The notes beneath the pieces were generated by a model that saw only the letters and a program-made list of their open reading frames with translations, had not been told where the DNA came from and did no database searches. The position numbers and the translations under genes were made by a program. 64,000 nucleotides of DNA from Nonomuraea harbinensis (lineage in GTDB: Bacteria; Actinomycetota; Actinomycetes; Streptosporangiales; Streptosporangiaceae): positions 124,001 to 188,000 of the forward strand of contig NZ_JAHKRN010000012.1 in NCBI RefSeq assembly GCF_019396385.1. The letters run 5' to 3'. Position 1 is the stretch's first letter, and each line of letters begins with the position of its first letter. Of the stretch, positions 49,438 through 58,070 are shown one piece after another.

Positions 49438-50400
49438 TCACCGGCGCTGGCAGAGCCAGCCGAACCCGCCCAGCCCCGCCGGATCGATCAGCTCGGCCTC
49501 CTCGGAGGCCCGGGCGAGCGCCCGGAGATATCCCGGAGGGTCGGTGCGGGCCAGGTCGAGGGAGGGGCGGGCGCCGGTGACGCCCAGCTCGCGCAGCGCG
49601 GCACGCTGTGTGGACAAGGCTGTGGATATCGCGCCCGCCCGCCGCCCGGCCTCGGCACACGCGTCGAGCGCGACGTGCGCGGTGATGTCGCAGGTCCCGT
49701 CGGGGATCGGGGAAACAACCGCGCCGTCGCGATATCCGGTGAGCGTGCCGCAGCGCGGCCGGTTATCCACAGGGTGTGCATAATCGACGGCGACGGCCCG
49801 CCCCTGGTCGAGCCGCGCCAGGACCGCCGCCCAGGCCGCGTCGCGGGTGCGGCCGATCTCGGCCCTGGTGCCGACGCACGACAGCGGCCACCACCGTTTC
49901 AGCCACTCCAGATCGGCCGCCGGCGGCTCGCCGCCCAGCCGCTCCTCGCCGGTCTCGGTGTCGACCAGGACCAGCCGAGGCCCGTCGGCGGTCTGCTCGG
50001 CGACGTCCAGCGGGACGTTGTCGAGCCACTCGTTCGCGATCACCATCCCGCGCACGCCGGACGGGATCCGGGCGGACCACCCGATCTCCTCGGGAAGATC
50101 GTCCGGCCGGGGGGACAGGTCGACGGCCGTGACCCGCAGCCTGGCCCGCAGCCCGCGGCCGGCCATGGCCAGCACGTGGCGGACCAGCACGCCTTCGCCC
50201 GCGCCGACGTCGACGAGGTCGATCCCGGCGGGGGCGCCGAGCTCGGCGTCGACCTCGCGCAGCAGGGCCAGCACCGCCTCGGCGAACGCCGGTGACGCGA
50301 CGACCGAGGTACGGAAGTGGCCGGACGGGCGTTCGCGAAGGTAGAAGCCGCCCTCGCCGTACAGCGCGCGCTGAGTGGCGGCGCGCCAGGTGAGCCACAT
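49438..50400 (-). CDS. MidA/NDUFAF7-type SAM-dependent methyltransferase
   Basis: 320-residue methyltransferase of the MidA family (DUF185/PF02636). It has the YGEGGFYLRERPSGHFRTS start, DLVDVGAGEGVLVRHVL SAM motif, VIANEWLDNVPLD, and the later VAVDYAHPVDNRPRCGTLTGY. Mitochondrial NDUFAF7 dimethylates an arginine of NDUFS2, the NuoD homologue; an orphan NuoD with that arginine is 4 kb away. Start at ATG 50400. Likely target is that protein, but unproven. Confidence 0.87.
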   Translation of the reverse strand: MWLTWRAATQRALYGEGGFYLRERPSGHFRTSVVASPAFAEAVLALLREVDAELGAPAGIDLVDVGAGEGVLVRHVLAMAGRGLRARLRVTAVDLSPRPDDLPEEIGWSARIPSGVRGMVIANEWLDNVPLDVAEQTADGPRLVLVDTETGEERLGGEPPAADLEWLKRWWPLSCVGTRAEIGRTRDAAWAAVLARLDQGRAVAVDYAHPVDNRPRCGTLTGYRDGAVVSPIPDGTCDITAHVALDACAEAGRRAGAISTALSTQRAALRELGVTGARPSLDLARTDPPGYLRALARASEEAELIDPAGLGGFGWLCQRR

Positions 50401-50720
50401 GTCTGGACTATCTCACGATGGACACGGGGCCCGGACCGGATCCGGGCCCCGCCATGACCGCCAGTCGGCGTGGCGGCCATGCGCACCGCCCAAGAGGCCC
50501 CTGACACAGTGCGGGCGTCGGGTCCGGCGTGGGACTCGGCGCCCGCTCCCAGCGGTGAACCCCTCTCCTCATCTCATCCGACAGGGGGTGCACCGATTCA
50601 CCTGCCCTTGTCCCTTTTGTCGGTAACGCAACATGCAGCAAAACCCCGGTCATCTCTTCTTGCCGGTGCGCCGGTTACCCTGGTCGGCAGTGCCATCAGG
50701 TCGACCGGGGGTGTGACGTC
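50401..50720. other. intergenic region between divergent genes
   Basis: 320 bases between the MidA-type gene and the DUF2520 gene. Nothing recognisable as a gene or RNA was seen; promoters for both sides are expected here. A short AT-richer patch near 50610-50640 is the likeliest promoter for the pantothenate/NAD operon. Confidence 0.5.
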
Positions 50721-51611
50721 ATGGAGGCAGCTGATCGCCCGGCTCGCCTGGCCGTCGGCGTGCTGGGAGCGGGCAAGGTCGGCTCCGCGCTCGGCTCCGC
50801 GCTGGCGCAGGCCGGCCATCGCGTCGTCGCCGCGAGCGGCGTCTCCGACGCCTCCCAGCGTTGGGCCGCGGCCAGGCTCGGGGTCGAGCCGGTGCGGCCC
50901 GACCAGGTGGTGGCGGCGGCCCAGCTCATCCTGCTCACCGTGCCCGACGACGCGCTGCCCGACCTCGTGGGCGGCCTGGCCGCCACCGGCGCCGACCTGC
51001 ACGGCAAGATCCTCGTCCACTGCAGCGGCGCGTACGGCCTGTCCGTGCTCGACCCGGCCGCCCGCAAGGGCGCGCTGCCGCTGGCGCTGCACCCGGTGAT
51101 GACCTTCACCGGCCGCGACGACGACCTCAACCGCATCACCGGCTGCTCCTTCGGCGTCACCGCCCCCGAGCCGCTGCGGCCGATCGCCGAGGCCCTGGTC
51201 ATCGAGATGGGCGGGGAGCCGGTGTGGATCGCCGACGCCGACCGCCCGCTCTACCACGCGGCCCTGGCCAACGCCTCCAACCACATGGTGACGCTCATCG
51301 CCGAGTCGGAGGAGCTGCTCGGCCGCATCGGCGTCGACCACCCGGGCCGGATGCTCGGGCCGCTGCTCGGTGCCGCGCTCGACAACGTGCTCAGGCTCGG
51401 CCTGTCGGCCCTGACCGGGCCGGTCGTGCGCGGCGACGCCGGCACCGTGCGCAAGCACGTCGACGCGCTGATCCTGGCCGCCCCCGAGGCGGCCGACGCC
51501 TACGTGGCGCTGGCCAGGCTCACGGCCGACCGGGCGCTGGCGGCCGGGCTGCTGAAACCGGAGGAGGCGGAGCGGCTCCTCGACGCGCTGGGTGGCAACA
51601 TATGGACCTGA
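50721..51611 (+). CDS. Rossmann-like/DUF2520 oxidoreductase
   Basis: 296-residue NAD(P)-binding protein with [22 protein letters not shown] at the N-terminus, [12 protein letters not shown] and [12 protein letters not shown], then an all-helical C-terminal DUF2520 domain with [14 protein letters not shown]. The fold resembles ketopantoate reductase and pyrroline-carboxylate reductase. It is the first gene of an operon with panC, nadB-nadC and coaX; no panE is in the window, so a ketopantoate-reductase-like or related role is a testable guess. Confidence 0.88.
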   Translation: MEAADRPARLAVGVLGAGKVGSALGSALAQAGHRVVAASGVSDASQRWAAARLGVEPVRPDQVVAAAQLILLTVPDDALPDLVGGLAATGADLHGKILVHCSGAYGLSVLDPAARKGALPLALHPVMTFTGRDDDLNRITGCSFGVTAPEPLRPIAEALVIEMGGEPVWIADADRPLYHAALANASNHMVTLIAESEELLGRIGVDHPGRMLGPLLGAALDNVLRLGLSALTGPVVRGDAGTVRKHVDALILAAPEAADAYVALARLTADRALAAGLLKPEEAERLLDALGGNIWT

Positions 51612-51654
51612 CCGTGACCCGCGACGGGCATGGATCCGTTCTCGGAGGCAGCGC

Positions 51655-52488
51655 ATGGACCTCATCCTCGCCAGGAACCGCACCGATCTGATCAAGGCCC
51701 GCGGTGGCGGCACCCTCGCCCTCGTCCCCACCATGGGAGCCCTGCACGAAGGGCACCGCTCGCTCATCAGGCTGGCCCGCGACCGCGCCGACCAGGTCGT
51801 CGTCAGCGTCTTCGTCAACCCGCTGCAGTTCGGGCCCGGGGAAGACTACTCCCGCTACCCGCGCACCTTCGACGCCGACCTGGCGGCGTGCCGCGAGGAG
51901 GGCGTGGACGTGGTGTTCGCCCCGGCGGCGGGCGACATGTACCTCCCCGACCGCCAGGTGAGCGTGTGCGCGGGCGAGATGGGGCGGATCGTCGAGGGCG
52001 CCTCCAGGCCGGGCCACTTCGACGGCATGCTGACCGTGGTGCTCAAGCTGTTCAACCTGGTGCGGCCGGACGTCGCGGTGTTCGGGCAGAAGGACGCCCA
52101 GCAGCTGTCCATGATCCGCCGCATGGTCGCCGACCTGGACGTGCCCGTGGAGGTCGTCGGCGCGCCGACCGTCAGGGAGCCCGACGGACTGGCCCTGTCG
52201 AGCCGCAACCGCTACCTGTCGGCCGGCGAGCGCCGGGTGGCGCTGTCGCTGTCGCGCGCCCTGCGCGCCGGAGCGGGGGAGCCGACCCCGGCCCGGGTCC
52301 GCGCCGCGGCCTCGAAGGTGCTCGCCGAGGCCCCGCCGGAGCTGGAGCTCGACTACCTGGTGCTGGTGGATCCGGCCACGTTCACGGAGGTCTCCGACCC
52401 GTACGAGGGAGAAGCGGTTCTCGCGGTGGCCGCGAAGGTCGGCACGACCAGGCTGATCGACAACATGGTGGTGCGGCTGGGCCGGTAG
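51655..52488 (+). CDS. panC: pantothenate synthetase
   Basis: 277-residue ATP-dependent ligase of pantoate and beta-alanine. It has [16 protein letters not shown] (nucleotide motif), [29 protein letters not shown] and the KMSKS-like [13 protein letters not shown] 51655 follows GGAGG at 51644. A near-copy of its first codons (51603 onward) lies just upstream. Confidence 0.96.
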   Translation: MDLILARNRTDLIKARGGGTLALVPTMGALHEGHRSLIRLARDRADQVVVSVFVNPLQFGPGEDYSRYPRTFDADLAACREEGVDVVFAPAAGDMYLPDRQVSVCAGEMGRIVEGASRPGHFDGMLTVVLKLFNLVRPDVAVFGQKDAQQLSMIRRMVADLDVPVEVVGAPTVREPDGLALSSRNRYLSAGERRVALSLSRALRAGAGEPTPARVRAAASKVLAEAPPELELDYLVLVDPATFTEVSDPYEGEAVLAVAAKVGTTRLIDNMVVRLGR

Positions 52489-52525
52489 CGGCCCCCGGGG
52501 CGCGCGCATACTCGGCCAGGCGTTA

Positions 52526-52540
52526 TCGTCATATTGACGA
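52526..52540. promoter_or_regulatory. palindrome upstream of nadB-nadC, possible NAD-regulator operator
   Basis: TCGTCATATTGACGA is a perfect inverted repeat (arms of six, spacer TAT), 23 bases before the ATG of nadB-nadC. Its place fits an operator for an NAD-synthesis repressor such as NrtR or NiaR; no regulator gene is in the window. Confidence 0.5.
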
Positions 52541-52563
52541 AATAGCCCGATTGAGGAGGGCCC

Positions 52564-55089
52564 ATGAGTGCACCGGCGATCCCCTTGCGGCTGGCGGCGC
52601 CCGATCCGGGCTGGACCGCCGAGGCCGACCTGGTCGTCGTCGGATCCGGGATCGCCGGGCTCACCGTGGCGCTGCGCCACGCCGAGCTGGCCCCGGCCGA
52701 GCGGGTCCTGGTCGTCACCAAGGACGTGCTCTCCTCCGGCTCCACCCGATGGGCGCAGGGCGGCATAGCCGCCGTCCTCGACCCCGGCGACAGCCCGGAC
52801 GAGCACCTCAACGACACGCTGCTGGCCGGCGTCGGGCTGTGCGACACGCGGGCCGTGCGCACGCTGGTCACCGAGGGGCCGGGGGCGCTGCGGCGGCTGA
52901 TGGACCGCGGCGCCCGCTTCGACCGCACCCCCGACGGCCGGCTCCAGCTCACCCGCGAGGGCGGTCACCGGCGCGACCGCATCGTGCACGCGGGCGGCGA
53001 CGCCACCGGCGCGGAGGTGCAGCGGGCGCTGGTCGAGGCGGTACGCGCGAGCGGCATCGAGGTGATCGAGCACGCGCTCGTCCTCGATCTGCTGAAGGAC
53101 GCCGCGGGCCGGGCCACCGGCGTCACCCTGCACGTCATGGGCGAGGGCGCGCGCGACGGCGTGGGCGCGGTGCGGGCCCGCGCGGTCGTGCTCGCCACCG
53201 GTGGGATGGGCCAGGTCTACGCGGCCACCACCAACCCGGTCGTGTCCACGGGCGACGGGGTGGCGCTGGCGCTGCGGGCCGGCGCGGTGGTGCGCGACCT
53301 GGAGTTCGTCCAGTTCCACCCGACCGTGCTGTGGCTGGGCGAGGACTCGACCGGGCAGCAGCCGCTGATCTCCGAGGCGGTCAGGGGAGAGGGCGCGTTC
53401 CTGGTCGACCACGAGGGCGACAGGTTCATGACCGGCGTGCACGAGCTGGCCGACCTGGCGCCGCGCGACGTGGTGGCCAAGGCGATCATGCGGGTGATGC
53501 GGGAGACCGGGCGCGACCACGTCTTCCTCGACGGCCGCCACTTCGGGCCGGACAAGTGGCGGACCAGGTTCCCCACCATCGAGGCCGTCTGCCGCGCCCA
53601 CGGCATCGACCCGGTCAGCCAGCTCATCCCGGTCTCCCCGGCCGCCCACTACGCCAGCGGCGGCGTCCGTACGGACCTGTACGGCCGCACGTCCATCGAG
53701 GGCCTGTACGCGTGCGGCGAGGTCGCCTGCACCGGCGTGCACGGCGCCAACCGGCTGGCCTCCAACTCGCTGCTCGAAGGGCTGGTGTTCGCCGAGCGGA
53801 TCGCCGAGGACGTGCACCGCGCCAGGCCCCGGCCGGGCGGGCCGGAGCAGTCCAACGCCCCGGCCGGGCTGATCGACCCGCGGGCGCGCGGCCGGATCCA
53901 GCACCACATGAGCGCCGGCGCCGGGGTGCTGCGCAACCGCGGATCCCTGACGGCCACGGCCAGGGCGCTGCGCGACGCCCGCTGGACGCCCGTCGAGGTG
54001 CCGCCGTGCACCGAGTCGTGGGAGACCACCAACCTGCTCACCGTCGCCACCGTGCTCGCGGGCACGGCCGCGGCGCGGCTGGAGACGCGCGGCTCCCACT
54101 GGCGGGAGGACCGCCCCGAGCGCGACGACCACGAGTGGCTCGGCCACCTGGACGTGACCCTGACCGAGGAGGGCCTGCAGATGACCTACACCCCGCACGG
54201 CGACGCCATGCCGCCGAGGCTGGCCCGGGAGCTGGCCGACGCCGGGCTCGACCCCGCCGACGCCGACGCGGTGATCGACCGGGCGCTGGCCGAGGACCTG
54301 TCGGCGGCCGGCGACGTCACCAGCATCGCCACGATCCCGGCCGGCCAGCTCTCGTCCGGCGACATGGTGGCCCGCGCCGACGGCGTCGTGGCCGGCCTCG
54401 CCCTGGCCGAGGCGGTGTTCCTGAGGCTGGGCGCGACCCGTACCGAGAGGAAGACCGAGGACGGCGAGCGCGTCCGCCGCGGCGAGGTGCTGATGACGGT
54501 GGAGGGCCCGACCAGGGCCCTGCTGACGGCCGAGCGCACGGCGCTGAACCTGGTCACGCACCTGTCCGGCATCGCCACGCTCACCGGCCGGTGGGCCGAG
54601 GCGATCGGCGGCACCCGGGCGCGGGTGCGCGACAGCCGCAAGACGCTGCCGGGGCTGCGGGCGCTGGAGAAGTACGCGGTGCGCTGCGGCGGCGGCGTCA
54701 ACCACCGGATGTCGCTGTCCGACGCGGCCCTGATCAAGGACAACCACGTGGTGGCCGCCGGAGGGGTGGCGCCGGCGTTCCGCGCGGTGCGCGAACGGTA
54801 TCCGGACCTGCCGATCGAGGTCGAGGTCGACAGCCTCGCGGAGCTGGAGGAGGCGCTGGCCGAGGGGGCGGACCTGATCCTGCTGGACAACTTCACCGTG
54901 GAACAAACCACCCAGGCCGTCCAAATTGTGAAAAATCGCGCCAACAAGGCGGTTGCCCTCGAAGCCAGCGGGGGATTGACCTTGGAATCGGCCCGTGACG
55001 TGGCGGAGACTGGCGTGGACTACCTTGCGGTAGGCGCCCTTACCCACTCGGCGCCGGCCCTGGACGTCGCACTGGATCTACGGGGGTAA
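52564..55089 (+). CDS. nadBC: fusion of L-aspartate oxidase and quinolinate phosphoribosyltransferase
   Basis: 841-residue continuous protein with two full NAD-synthesis enzymes. Residues ~1-548 are NadB: FAD motif VVGSGIAGLTVALRHAEL, SGSTRWAQGGIAAVLD, FVQFHPTVLW and GVHGANRLASNSLLEGL. Residues ~549-841 are NadC: RDSRKTLPGLRALEKYAV, GGGVNHRMSLSDAALIKDNH, LLDNFT. In most actinobacteria these are separate genes; here no stop separates them and NadC begins at the ATG 54208 codon. NadA is not in the window. The start at 52564 follows GAGGAGG. A sequence error hiding a stop is possible but the frame is clean. Confidence 0.92.
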   Translation: MSAPAIPLRLAAPDPGWTAEADLVVVGSGIAGLTVALRHAELAPAERVLVVTKDVLSSGSTRWAQGGIAAVLDPGDSPDEHLNDTLLAGVGLCDTRAVRTLVTEGPGALRRLMDRGARFDRTPDGRLQLTREGGHRRDRIVHAGGDATGAEVQRALVEAVRASGIEVIEHALVLDLLKDAAGRATGVTLHVMGEGARDGVGAVRARAVVLATGGMGQVYAATTNPVVSTGDGVALALRAGAVVRDLEFVQFHPTVLWLGEDSTGQQPLISEAVRGEGAFLVDHEGDRFMTGVHELADLAPRDVVAKAIMRVMRETGRDHVFLDGRHFGPDKWRTRFPTIEAVCRAHGIDPVSQLIPVSPAAHYASGGVRTDLYGRTSIEGLYACGEVACTGVHGANRLASNSLLEGLVFAERIAEDVHRARPRPGGPEQSNAPAGLIDPRARGRIQHHMSAGAGVLRNRGSLTATARALRDARWTPVEVPPCTESWETTNLLTVATVLAGTAAARLETRGSHWREDRPERDDHEWLGHLDVTLTEEGLQMTYTPHGDAMPPRLARELADAGLDPADADAVIDRALAEDLSAAGDVTSIATIPAGQLSSGDMVARADGVVAGLALAEAVFLRLGATRTERKTEDGERVRRGEVLMTVEGPTRALLTAERTALNLVTHLSGIATLTGRWAEAIGGTRARVRDSRKTLPGLRALEKYAVRCGGGVNHRMSLSDAALIKDNHVVAAGGVAPAFRAVRERYPDLPIEVEVDSLAELEEALAEGADLILLDNFTVEQTTQAVQIVKNRANKAVALEASGGLTLESARDVAETGVDYLAVGALTHSAPALDVALDLRG

Positions 55090-55092
55090 CAC

Positions 55093-55875
55093 ATGCTGCT
55101 CACGATCGACGTCGGCAACACGCACACGGTGCTCGGGCTCTTCGAGGGCGAGGACGTCATCGAGCACTGGCGGCTGGCCACCGACGCCCGCCGCACCGCC
55201 GACGAGATCGCGGTCGTCCTGCAGGGCCTGCTCGGCCAGTCACCCCTGCTGAAGGGCGCCGACATCGGCGGCATCGCGATCTGCTCGACCGTGCCCAGCG
55301 TGCTCAACGAGATGCGCGAGATGTGCCGCCGCTACTACGGCGACGTCACCGCCGTCGTGGTCGAGCCCGGCGTCCGCACCGGCGTGCCCGTACGGATGGA
55401 CAACCCCAAGGAGGTCGGCAGCGACCGCATCGTCAACGCGCTGGCCGCCATCGACCAGTACGGCGGCCCGTGCGTCATCGTCGACTTCGGCACCGCCACC
55501 TCGTTCGACGCGGTGTCGGCCAAGGGCGAGTACATCGGCGCCGTCACCGCTCCCGGCATCGAGATCTCCGTCGACGCCCTGGCCGCCGCCGGCGCCCAGC
55601 TCCACAAGGTGGAGCTGATCAGGCCCCGCTCCGTCATCGCCAAGAACACCGTCGAAGCGCTTCAGGCGGGCATCATCTACGGCTTCGCCGGCCAGGTCGA
55701 CGGCATCGTCGAGCGGATGGCCGCCGAACTGGCCGACGACCCCGACGACGTGACCGTGGTCGCCACCGGCAGCCACGCCGGCCTGGTCGTCGGCGAGTCG
55801 CGCTCCATCGACGTGCACGAGCCGTGGCTCACGCTGATCGGCCTGCGGCTCATCTACCACCGCAACACCAGCTGA
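55093..55875 (+). CDS. coaX: type III pantothenate kinase
   Basis: 260-residue kinase that phosphorylates pantothenate, first step to coenzyme A. It has LTIDVGNTHTVLGLFEG, GSDRIVNALAA, IVDFGTATSFDAVS and the GAVTAPGIEIS segment. Starts three bases after the nadB-nadC stop and ends at a strong terminator; same operon as panC. Confidence 0.96.
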   Translation: MLLTIDVGNTHTVLGLFEGEDVIEHWRLATDARRTADEIAVVLQGLLGQSPLLKGADIGGIAICSTVPSVLNEMREMCRRYYGDVTAVVVEPGVRTGVPVRMDNPKEVGSDRIVNALAAIDQYGGPCVIVDFGTATSFDAVSAKGEYIGAVTAPGIEISVDALAAAGAQLHKVELIRPRSVIAKNTVEALQAGIIYGFAGQVDGIVERMAAELADDPDDVTVVATGSHAGLVVGESRSIDVHEPWLTLIGLRLIYHRNTS

Positions 55876-55882
55876 CACATGA

Positions 55883-55918
55883 GCAAGCGGCCCCCCGCTC
55901 GGGTAGGGGGCCGCTTGC
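55883..55918 (+). terminator. strong intrinsic terminator of the panC-coaX operon
   Basis: GCAAGCGGCCCCC (55883-55895) and GGGGGCCGCTTGC (55906-55918) make a perfect 13-base-pair stem with a ten-base loop, right after coaX and before the convergent secreted-protein gene. It may serve both strands. Confidence 0.9.
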
Positions 55919-55931
55919 GGCTGGAGGAAAC

Positions 55932-56399
55932 TCACTCGGACTCGGCGGCGTACAGGTACTCCCACTGGCCGCACTTGCTGACCCACTGCTGGTGCGGGTG
56001 GATCTGGCAGACCTTCACCCGCACCGCCGCGACGTCGTCCACGTCGAACCGGAACTTCTTGGAGCCCGGGTAGCCGCAGAACTTCCTGGCGTGGACCGCG
56101 TCCCACTCGTGGTCGAAGCCGGCCGCCTGGAACTTCACGTAGGCGCACTTGCCGCCCTGCCCGTAGGTGCGCTGGTCGAGGTCGTAGAGCCGGCCGCGGA
56201 GGTGGACCGTGTTGGACGTCTGGTGCTCGTCCCACTCCACGCCGATCCAGCCCTGGGCCTTGGCGAGGTGGTGCTTGGCGTAGACCGGGCCCCAGGAGTA
56301 TCCGTCGGCGGTGGCGGCGCTCGCGGCGGCGGGCATCGACAGGGCGACGGCCCCGGCGGCGGCGACGGCGAGCAGGCCGGTGGCGATCTTCCTGAACAT
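55932..56399 (-). CDS. small secreted protein of unknown family
   Basis: 155-residue exported protein with a signal peptide (IATGLLAVAAAGAVALSMPAAASA). The mature part has four cysteines (KCAYVK, KFCGYP, KVCQIH, SKCGQW), probably two disulfides, and many Trp/Tyr/His. No recognised domain. It is a single gene convergent with coaX. Confidence 0.75.
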   Translation of the reverse strand: MFRKIATGLLAVAAAGAVALSMPAAASAATADGYSWGPVYAKHHLAKAQGWIGVEWDEHQTSNTVHLRGRLYDLDQRTYGQGGKCAYVKFQAAGFDHEWDAVHARKFCGYPGSKKFRFDVDDVAAVRVKVCQIHPHQQWVSKCGQWEYLYAAESE

Positions 56400-56490
56400 G
56401 GTCTCTCCCCGAGCCCTCCCCTGGACCGGCCCGCTGCCGGATCCCCCCTTCGAGCCCGTGACACATGGGTAACCGAGCGTGCTTGCAGGC

Positions 56491-56502
56491 CCCCTGCAGG
56501 GG
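56491..56502. promoter_or_regulatory. short perfect palindrome upstream of lysS
   Basis: CCCCTGCAGGGG is a perfect 12-base palindrome, 47 bases before the lysS start. It could be an operator or a hairpin of chance origin in GC-rich DNA. Confidence 0.3.
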
Positions 56503-56548
56503 ACCGACGAGACCTTGCATGTGGCCGTATCCCCTACCCTTTGGTGGT

Positions 56549-58030
56549 GTGAGCGACGAACTTCCCGAGCAGATGCGCATCCGGAGGGAGAAGCTCGACC
56601 GCCTTCGCGCCGAAGGCGTCGACCCTTACCCGGTGAGTTTCCCCCGCACGACCACCAACGCGGAGGTCAGGGCGAAATACCAGGGCCTGGAGCCCGACAC
56701 CGCCACCGGCGACCGGGTCGGCGTGGCCGGGCGCGTCATGCTCAACCGCGTCGGCGGCAAGCTCTGCTTCGCCACCCTGCGCGACGGCAGCGGCGACCTC
56801 CAGGTCATGATCTCGCTCGACAAGGTGGGGGAGGAGTCGCTCGCGTCCTGGAAGCACGACGTCGACCTGGGCGACCACGTCGGCGTCGAGGGCGAGGTGA
56901 TCACCTCGCGGCGCGGCGAGCTGTCCATCCTCGCCGACCGCTGGCAGATCACGTCCAAGTGCCTGCGCCCGCTGCCCGAGAAGCACCTCGGCCTGACCGA
57001 CCCTGAGGCCCGGGTCCGCCAGCGCTACGTCGACCTCATCGTCAACGACGAGGCGCGCAAGATGGCCCGCGTCCGCAGCGCGACCGTGCGCGCGGTGCGC
57101 GACTTCTGGCACGAGGAGGGCTACCTCGAGGTCGAGACGCCGATGCTGCAGCCGATCCACGGCGGCGCGGCGGCCCGGCCCTTCGCGACCCACATCAACG
57201 CCTACGACATGGAGCTCTACCTCCGCATCGCGATCGAGCTCTACCTCAAGCGGCTCGTGGTGGGCGGCGTCGAGAAGGTCTTCGAGGTCAACCGCAACTT
57301 CCGCAACGAAGGCGCCGACTCCACCCACAACCCCGAGTTCACCATGGTCGAGGCCTACGGCACCTACCTCGACTACCACGACATGGCCGACCTCACCCAG
57401 CGCATGTACCAGAAGGCCGTGGTCGCCGCGCTCGACACCACCGTGGTCGTCCACGAAGGCGTCGAGGTCGACCTCGGGCTGCCCGAGTGGCCGCGGGCCA
57501 AGCTCTACGACCTGGTGTCCGCCGCGGTGGGCGAGGAGGTCACCACCGAGACCCCGCTGGAGCGCGTCCGCGGCCTGGCCGACAAGCACGACGTGCACTG
57601 GGACCCGAAGTGGGGCCAGGGCAAGCTGGTCCAGGAGCTGTTCGAGGAGCTGGTCGAACACACCCTCGTCCAGCCCACGTTCGTCATGGACTATCCGCTG
57701 GAGACCTCCCCGCTGGCCCGCGTCCACCGCGACAACCCGCTGCTGACCGAGAAGTGGGACCTCATCGGGTTCGGCACCGAGCTCGGCACCGCCTACTCCG
57801 AGCTCATCGACCCGATCGACCAGCGCCGCCGCCTGGAGGAGCAGTCCCTGCTCGCCGCCGGCGGCGACCTGGAGGCCATGCAGCTCGACGAGGACTTCCT
57901 GCAGGCCCTGGAGTACGGCATGCCCCCGACGGGCGGCATGGGCGCCGGCATCGACCGGATGATCATGGCATTCACGGGCCGCAACATCCGCGAGACCATC
58001 CTCTTCCCCCTGGTCAAGCCCACCCGCTGA
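56549..58030 (+). CDS. lysS: lysyl-tRNA synthetase, class II
   Basis: 493-residue enzyme charging lysine tRNA. An N-terminal anticodon-binding OB domain (GDRVGVAGRVMLNRVGGKLCFATLRDG region) is followed by class II motifs: motif 2 FEVNRNFRNEG and motif 3 GMGAGIDRMIMAFTG. GTG 56549 (VSDELPEQM) is chosen. A -10-like TACCCT lies about nine bases before it, so the mRNA may be leaderless. Follows the coaX operon, as in other actinobacteria. Confidence 0.96.
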   Translation: MSDELPEQMRIRREKLDRLRAEGVDPYPVSFPRTTTNAEVRAKYQGLEPDTATGDRVGVAGRVMLNRVGGKLCFATLRDGSGDLQVMISLDKVGEESLASWKHDVDLGDHVGVEGEVITSRRGELSILADRWQITSKCLRPLPEKHLGLTDPEARVRQRYVDLIVNDEARKMARVRSATVRAVRDFWHEEGYLEVETPMLQPIHGGAAARPFATHINAYDMELYLRIAIELYLKRLVVGGVEKVFEVNRNFRNEGADSTHNPEFTMVEAYGTYLDYHDMADLTQRMYQKAVVAALDTTVVVHEGVEVDLGLPEWPRAKLYDLVSAAVGEEVTTETPLERVRGLADKHDVHWDPKWGQGKLVQELFEELVEHTLVQPTFVMDYPLETSPLARVHRDNPLLTEKWDLIGFGTELGTAYSELIDPIDQRRRLEEQSLLAAGGDLEAMQLDEDFLQALEYGMPPTGGMGAGIDRMIMAFTGRNIRETILFPLVKPTR

Positions 58031-58045
58031 CCGCGCCGAGATAGC

Positions 58046-58070
58046 CCGCCCGCGCTACAAGCGCGGGCGG
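58046..58070. terminator. bidirectional terminator between lysS and P450
   Basis: CCGCCCGCGCT and AGCGCGGGCGG form an 11-base-pair stem with a three-base loop, followed by TT. The stop codon of the convergent P450 gene lies inside the stem. Confidence 0.8.

Noticed and set aside
50408..50653. Minus-strand open frame in the gap before the DUF2520 gene
   Set aside because: Its composition is not gene-like and it would cover the expected promoters.
51520..55047. A 1175-codon minus-strand open frame across panC and nadB-nadC
   Set aside because: It is antisense to well-defined enzymes and its translation has no recognisable domain.
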